Shown here piece by piece: positions 57,968-64,000 of a DNA stretch of 64,000 nucleotides. The notes under the pieces are model-generated. The model ran no database searches, was not told the origin of the DNA, and was given only the letters and a program-made list of their open reading frames with translations. Each line of letters opens with the position of its first letter. The stretch's first letter is position 1. The position numbers and the translations under genes are program-made. The DNA comes from Acholoe squamosa (lineage: Eukaryota; Annelida; Polychaeta; Phyllodocida; Polynoidae), in NCBI GenBank assembly GCA_949317995.1, contig OX439043.1, forward strand, positions 59,599,339 to 59,663,338, in the 5' to 3' direction.

Positions 57968-60119
57968 AGTCGCACATAGAAAATGTTTAGATATTGCCAT
58001 ATACTTTTGCAGCTCATCAAGAGCTTTCACTTGGTATATGTGTCCAATAATCACTCATGGTGATTATTGGCATATACTCTGCCAGGCGGAGTTCCTCCTC
58101 CAGTTGGTTCATTGTCTTACCATTGGGGGGAGACACCTCTACACCTCTACTGGTTTGTTGTTTATTCAAATCTCACTGTGACTTCCCGCTGAATGGTTCA
58201 ATATTTGTTCATTTTTTTCTTGGATCTTCTAGCAGTAAAAGAAGTCTGATCAATTAGTAAAAAATAAACTGAGATAATTAAAATATTGAACATTATGATA
58301 ATTTATATACCCTATATAATTCCTTTGTAGTTATTAGAGTGTGCCTGTTCTATATATAGAGAAGGCACACCCTTATTGGTGTTGGGGTGGGTAGAATGGT
58401 CTAAAATGGAAGTTTGCTTCTGCTCAGAAAAAAGCTATGTAGAGGTAAATTATCTCTCTAATCTATCTGTCATCTTATGCTTGACATAGATGTCCTTCCT
58501 ATTCTGTTCTCATTTTTTTTCAAAATATTTATGAAAAAGGTATTTTCAGGAGGGTTAAAACCTGAAAGACTAAATTGATTCTCTGTATGGCCCTAGATTG
58601 CCTGCAGAGGTTTCCTGCCTGGGGGGCACTCCCTATATGTTTAATGGTAACCATGTGTGTATATGGCCCTTGACTTGGTACCCCATTTAGTGAGGGGAAA
58701 TTCAACCAGAATACACCCCTTTTGATGGGAATCAGCTTGGAAAAGTACCTCTTTTGCTGCTGTTAGAGTGCAAGAAGACAAACTCACAATTTGAGCACCC
58801 TTTCAACAGATTTTTCACATAAAATGTACCCCTTTCCTGGCCATATTTGGAGATTTTTCAGAAAAAGATACCCTTTCCTGGCCAAAAATATCAGAATTTC
58901 CTGGAAAAAGTATCCCTTTCCTGGCCATATTATGAGGATTTGCCTGGAAAAAAGTCAAGATTTTAAGGAAAAAATATACCTTTTGATATCAAACTCTAAC
59001 TTTGGTTCTAATTGGAATATTTGAAAAACTACTTTCGCCTTTGAAAAGTTCCCGTTTTTTCCCAAGTTGGGCCCAAAAGGACCCCTTACAACGGGTCTGC
59101 TCCTAGGGTCCAAAAAGTTCAACTTTTTCCTGCTTGTTTCCACATATCCACAAGTGCCTCCCCCTGGTTTCCTGCCTGCATGGTCCTGAGCTACCCCCCC
59201 CCCCTCTACAGTTTGGTCATGGCACAGCAGTTCCAGCTGCCTCCCTTATACACCTGGATGAACAGATGGTTCTCACTTTTGCCACCTGGTCCTAATAGTA
59301 CATCCGCCGCAGTCAGTGGCAGGTAGCTTGGGCAGTTTCCACAGCTCTGCCTGGGCCCGGCTGGGCCTCAGTAGCCAATGGATTGTTGGCAGGGGGGGGG
59401 TATCCTTTGATGTATTGAATTAGGTGTGAAATATAACTATATGTATGGTATTAGCATTATCACTCACTATTTGTTTGAATTATTTGAAGTGTCTAAGACA
59501 ATAGGACATGCAAAGAAATCTGCCCGAGTCACAGCACAGGAAGTACTATAAGTGCCTAGCAGCAAACTCATTCCATATCTGTTCATCCAGGCGTATACAA
59601 TGCCATAACCATAATAACCCGACAGGTGCATCTGGGCCTTCTGCACAGCTTGGTCACGGCTCAGTAGTCCCAGTTACTAGTACCTGTTCTTAACCCTTTA
59701 AAGGCTGCTGATGCTTTGGGGCCCTCCAGGGAATGTATACTACACTTTGCCCCCACCCACCCATAATATAGCCACAGTATGCTATATTATGCTATGATTT
59801 CAAAATTCACTGCCAATCTACCCTAGAATAGCAGGCACACCCTTCCAGTAAAACATGTGTCACTCTCAACTACAATGTAGTATTGAAGTGTTGTATTTGA
59901 TATAACCACAAAAACTATAGCTATGTCTTTTAGGCATTTGAGGCTTTAATTCTGTTTAGGAAGCAAGGATTCTGAAAGACATATACTCATATGTTTAGAA
60001 AAATACTAAAATATCAATTTCGAAAAATTTGATATTTTTGACACTATTATAAATTGAAAAGGGTATATCTGGACTTCTAAATGTGCGACTTTAGAACCAA
60101 TTTGTAAGGATGGGTCACA
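57968..60119. mobile_element. second copy of the 7494-7942 MITE, split by about 1.55 kb
   Basis: 57968-58335 matches the left and middle of the MITE (including agctcatcaagagcttt), and 59885-60119 matches its right part to the TIR TGGGTCACA followed by TA. The left TIR is lost. The 1.55 kb between the halves is either a later insertion or a rearrangement; it contains gaaggcacaccctt-type strings near both of its ends. Confidence 0.65.
58830..58950. repeat. three diverged tandem units (ccctttcctggcca)
   Basis: ccctttcctggccat/a with a following gattt-ctggaaaaa stretch recurs about every 40-45 bp. It makes a repeated Tyr-Pro-Phe-Pro-Gly frame (58791-59024) that is not a gene. Confidence 0.7.
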
Positions 60120-60121
60120 TA

Positions 60122-61092
60122 TCATTAGGGACTTTTGGTAGACTCATTGAGCAATTTATGCAGCCAGCTTAACCCTGCACTCAGTTTTATAACCGAGTCT
60201 AAGCAGTAGAAGTCAAAGTTACACAGCAAATACATGTATCCAAATGTGATCCCTTACCAACCAGCTTCAGTGTACAAGGGATTGGTGTTTGGCCTGCTTC
60301 TTTTCTTCATAATCTATTAATGAATTGGAATCAATTTAATCAGATACTCCGCTATCGTCTCCTATGCTTTTTCACTTCATTTACAAAATATGCAGTGAAA
60401 TAGTTGGCCGTGAATCCTTGTATGAGGAGGCAGTAAAGCTGGAGTTTACCTCTCATCCTCCTTCCGATGCTAAGGTGCTCACCCCCTGGAGGACCCCCAG
60501 AAAACCAATACCAGTACACCTCCCTCCTCCAGCAGCCTGCATTGTGTCATACGATCACCCAACCAACACCTAACCAACATACAAAGAGAGGAGTAGAAAA
60601 ACACAAACGGGTTCAGACCCAGGAGGACAGCCTAAGAGGTGTGCTGGTGTGCAGGTGGTGGTTCCGTGAAGTTTCTACCAAAGCTGAATATTATCACCTG
60701 GGGAAAAAAGAAATAAAAAAATGACAGATTATGCATTTGGTCAATTGCGCTGAGAGGGGGTCAGACTCGTTGGAAGAGGGTAAATGTAATTAAAAACTGA
60801 ATATATTGCATTTCTTCCACGTTAATTGGATGAGGATAGCAAAGAGGTTTCATGTTTCCCCTACATTTACCCATCTATAAAGCAATATTTAAAGTACAAT
60901 TGTCCATGTATCTTTATTTGATCTATATTCAAAGTACCCAGGTCAACGGTGCAGTCGGTGATAGATGGTGTGTTTTATGGGTATTAGGATATGTTTTATT
61001 TATTTCTTTTACTAAATCCTTTATAGGATTATAAATGAGTAAGTTCTTTATCTTTTCATGTGTCATGATGCTTTTGTTTTCATTACATATAG
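60122..61092. other. no gene seen
   Basis: Ordinary sequence. The frames at 60364-60573, 60467-60724 and 60852-61034 lack supporting features. Confidence 0.4.
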
Positions 61093-61157
61093 GGCCTAAT
61101 CGTTGTGTTCATCATTCCTCTTATCCTTAAAATACTAGGGGCAGTAACCTTATTTGT
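61093..61157 (+). CDS. possible internal exon encoding a membrane segment
   Basis: An acceptor-like ttacatatag precedes 61093 and a very good donor gtaagt starts at 61158. The open frame reads GLIVVFIIPLILKILGAVTL, strongly hydrophobic, with phases 0 and 2. No flanking exon is identified, so this may be chance. Confidence 0.2.
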
Positions 61158-61428
61158 GTAAGTAAGTGCCACACTTTATATTGTATCATACTAGGGTTAA
61201 GACTCTGATTAGATAAGATTGTTAATCGCTATCAGAAAGGAAAATGAATAGGGTTACTTACATGCATGAAACATGGTTACTGAAGAACATAATGCATTAA
61301 TATTTCAGGTGGTTCTAGGCTTAGCCTTGGGAATTACACATTGGAGGCGATTGTAGACTTACGAATTGCATGTTGCATTGTTGGACGTGAAATAAAACAA
61401 CTCTGATTTGCATATTGTTTAGTTGGGT

Positions 61429-61432
61429 AAAA
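61429..61432 (-). terminator. Pol III terminator of tRNA-Gly
   Basis: AAAA on the plus strand, so TTTT on the minus strand, six bases past the tRNA 3' end: the usual Pol III stop. Confidence 0.6.
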
Positions 61433-61437
61433 CGTCT

Positions 61438-61508
61438 TGCACCGCCCGGGAATCGAACCCGGGTCGTAAGAATGGGAATCTTACATGATACCACTACACC
61501 AGCGGTGC
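61438..61508 (-). tRNA. tRNA-Gly (anticodon CCC)
   Basis: 71 nt including the discriminator A. On the minus strand it begins GCACCGCTGGTGTAGTGGTA, with a perfect acceptor stem GCACCGC/GCGGTGC, an anticodon loop TTCCCAT and a consensus B box GGTTCGATTCC. It matches the general animal tRNA-Gly(CCC) closely and looks functional. The short frames overlapping it on both strands are shadows. Confidence 0.95.
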
Positions 61509-62420
61509 TTCTCATTCAAGCTGGCAAATATAATGTAACTTATGCCAGGATGCAAACTTATTGTACATGGTTTCCAGTTTGTACCTTGGATTCAATTCAT
61601 ATAGTTTGTGTGATGATTCCCCTCACTCAGATGATAGATTAACCATACATAGACCTTTTTTTTGGGGCATATCTAGAATACATGTGAAATATCACACTGA
61701 TCACATTTGAAATCGAAACACACAGTCAAGACTGGGGGGGGGGGGGTTAAACCCCTCTTTGTTGGGATTTAAATTCACCCCCTTTTTTTAAGCAGTAGTC
61801 TATCAAACCCATATGCTCGGCATGACCCATAGATGGATCAATGCAGCATCTGCCTGTTGGTGTTGCTTTTATACCCACCCTGGTGGCAAAAAGGCACAAT
61901 TTATCAGGGGAAACTCTCTTTTTTTCTGATCCCATGTGGATCCACCCTTTCAGCTAACGTGCCATGTAGGCGTTTATTGCTACGGGCAGTAAGGGCAGTC
62001 CTATCAACTAACTGTGAATTTAAAACATAACGTGATATACAACCACTTTTATCGGTGAAATTCCAACTCGATTTGCAGCTGTAGCCCAAAGATCGCCATC
62101 TCTCACAGACTGCCTGGGCAACTCTAAATCTGCCAAAAATAGCCCTCAATAAAAAAAAGAACACACACACACACACGAAAAAAAAAACACAAAAAGATTA
62201 ATAGGGTCGGTCCTGATCTGGAGGGCCAGGTGAACTAAAACATGTTTCTTCTACCTCATCAATATCCATACACTGCTGATAGTGTACCACTGAAGCAGTT
62301 ATAAGATAAAGAAGGCTATGAATTTGCTATCTAAGTACCAGACAGGTACTTAAAGTTCATGGTGTATAAGGTCAAGTAGTAAACACCCAGGCAGACAGCC
62401 TCCACACCTTATCTGTAACC
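61509..62420. other. no gene seen
   Basis: Contains a G-run near 61734-61746 and a short CA run near 62162-62176. There are no coding features. Confidence 0.4.
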
Positions 62421-62463
62421 ATGGCTACGGGTGGTCTGCTGCTGATGGAGGGTTACACCCCAG
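62421..62463 (+). CDS. candidate first coding exon MATGGLLLMEGYTP (phase 1)
   Basis: The ATG is in an ideal context (aaccATGG). Fourteen codons plus one base run to a donor cccag|gtacac. It ends in the same phase, with the same split G, as the exons at 25342 and 43716, so all three could splice to one shared acceptor beyond the window. An acceptor-like site with a long pyrimidine tract ends at 62613, but the following frame in this phase stops after 12 codons. Confidence 0.4.
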
Positions 62464-64000
62464 GTACACTATAGATACCACTGCCCTTTAGTCACACCTG
62501 GTTTACATTATTTACATATGTAACTTGGAAATAGTCTCAGCATACCTACATGTCTTAATTTGTACTGTTTCATTTCAGTTTTTTTCTCTTTTTTTTTTCT
62601 TTTTTATTGTAGACAAGTGCTGTAATGTCATGGGCAAGAGCTATGAATAGAACACTACAAAATGTTCTATTAAGTATGAGGTATGAAATGCATTGCACCT
62701 ATTCAAGTATAGCAGCAACATAGTCCTATTTGTCACATCACCTGTGGGCTGGAGGCATCTGGAAAAAGGTAGAGATAAAGTTGCGTTGAGATTCATGATT
62801 TGCTATTTTGGGATTCAGATTCACAAAGTTTTTATATCGGTTCGTTGGCAGAAATGAACATTTTCTTTAATCTATTCATGAATTTCTCCTATATATAAAG
62901 AATGTTGGTGTATAGTCAACAAGTTCCATTGATATTCTCCTTTCATATAGTATTTCCTCTCAGATCCCTTACTGGTCCTATAATATTTGCTGGGTTCTTT
63001 GACGGGCCACACATGATGCCCGTTCAGTAGGCCTATATTTCTTCTCCTACGCCATTCAGCGATTCTGTGTAGCTCGATTTTAGTAATATCTGAATATCTT
63101 AGGCCTTTCACCTAACATTTGTTGGACTTGCTAACCTAAGTTGGGAGTTTGCACGTTGCCAAACCACCGAAGTTTTCTTGGGAGTTTACGCCTTACCCTT
63201 AGGAAAAATACCAGACTTGCCTGATATCTCCTATTAACTTGCCTTAGACTTTTTTTCACTAACTTCATAGACTTTCAAGCAATATAGAAATTCTTTTTAT
63301 CTTAATTGAAATGGTTAGTGCAAGCTCCACATAGTTTGAGACAACCTAGAACAGAGCCTCTTCATTTGAGAAGCAAGTTCTATGCCTCACATCATTTTCA
63401 TTTACAACCAGTGAACTAAGTTGCTCTTGGTTTGTCAAAAGGCTACAGATGTAGATATATGAGTAATTTGAATTTCCACAGAAAAGGTGTTTCCATTCTT
63501 CTTCCTTGCTCCTTCAATAACACGCAAATTTATTAGGTGTATTCTGTTAAATCCTATGCCAGGGTGAATTGTAAAGGTTTTATCATGTCAATAGTCATAG
63601 AAAGTGCCATGATTTTCACAATCATAGGCTTTCATGATATACATTTGCCAGAAAAATCCTCATGCAAACCACACTGCCACCTGGTGTGAAGAAATCTACT
63701 ACCCCTTAGACAAAGCTACTAGGTCTCAGCCATGGAAATACTTTTTCACTATATTTTAATGTAGCATGGCATGCCATAACTAGTGTGCCCCGGAGGTATT
63801 GAGCAAAAAATCCCACGTATATCTTTAGGGGCAACCTTGACTTATGCGCATCGATCACGGAAATCTTGAATGCTGGCCATAAATGTACAGACACCTGTAT
63901 AATTGGCATTTTTTGCAGTGAATAAATTCAGTTCAGACCCAATCCAAACAAGCCCAAAAATGAATGGGCATCGCTGCAATAATCTTGTTTTATTTTATAT
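62464..64000. other. no certain gene to the window end
   Basis: A pyrimidine tract and attgtag near 62580-62613 followed by open sequence to GAG|gtatga (62681) could be an exon, but neither phase gives convincing protein. The rest is unremarkable; the frames at 62872-63111 and 63706-63909 (-) have no support. Confidence 0.35.

Noticed and set aside
58791-59024. 77-codon frame with repeated YPFPGHI motifs
   Set aside because: Produced by diverged 40-45-bp tandem DNA repeats; no start context or conservation signal is visible.

Overview
The window looks like nuclear DNA of an animal, most likely a marine invertebrate deuterostome. An echinoderm is my best guess, from the general feel of the sequence and the repeat mix; it is not proven. 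Support for a eukaryote: GT-AG introns, a TATA-box promoter, a vertebrate-like tRNA-Gly(CCC), tRNA-derived SINE copies, an LTR retrotransposon, many small terminal-inverted-repeat (TIR) elements and several long microsatellites. There are no operons, and most of the 64 kb is non-coding and repeat-rich.

Genes, 4-16 kb. Two tandem, same-strand paralogues (gene A, main exon 5872-7443; gene B, main exon 13918-15453) encode type II membrane proteins of about 540 and 534 residues. Each has a short cytosolic tail from small upstream exons, one membrane anchor, an Asn/Thr/Gln-rich stem and a conserved domain of about 380 residues with a DTD (DXD-type) motif. They read as Golgi-type GT-A glycosyltransferases of a family I cannot name. 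Gene B has a good TATA box, three phase-0 exons and an AATAAA. In gene A the N-terminal exon has changed length by 8 nt, so its start appears to have moved to an internal ATG.

Genes, 24-64 kb. I find no long conserved ORF here. Instead there are several short plus-strand candidate first exons, each with an ATG in good context followed by a consensus-like donor: 24345-24506, 25342-25387, 40348-40383, 43716-43863, 53976-54224 and 62421-62463. Three end in phase 1 and three in phase 0. This would fit alternative promoters of one or two large genes running out of the right side of the window. They are candidates, not established exons. A tRNA-Gly(CCC) gene lies on the minus strand at 61438-61508.

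Mobile DNA. The clearest item is a 2965-bp non-autonomous LTR retrotransposon (31990-34954) with 349-bp LTRs differing at six positions, a 4-bp target duplication, a gag-position ORF, an internal array of about eight 93-bp repeats and no pol. TIR elements with recognisable target duplications include 1217-2271 (TA), 4291-4595 (TTA), 5328-5688 (ACTAG), 7494-7942 (TA), 20809-22920 (TA, inserted into a minisatellite and itself carrying another element), 28359-29035 (8 bp, hAT-like), 37304-37607 (TA, an almost complete palindrome), two copies with 3-bp CWG duplications (47031-47766 and 48152-48896) and 55973-57122 (TA). Several perfect short hairpins remain unexplained.

Limits: everything was read by eye, without database searches or transcript evidence. 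Single small exons are uncertain, and minus-strand genes split into short exons could have been missed.
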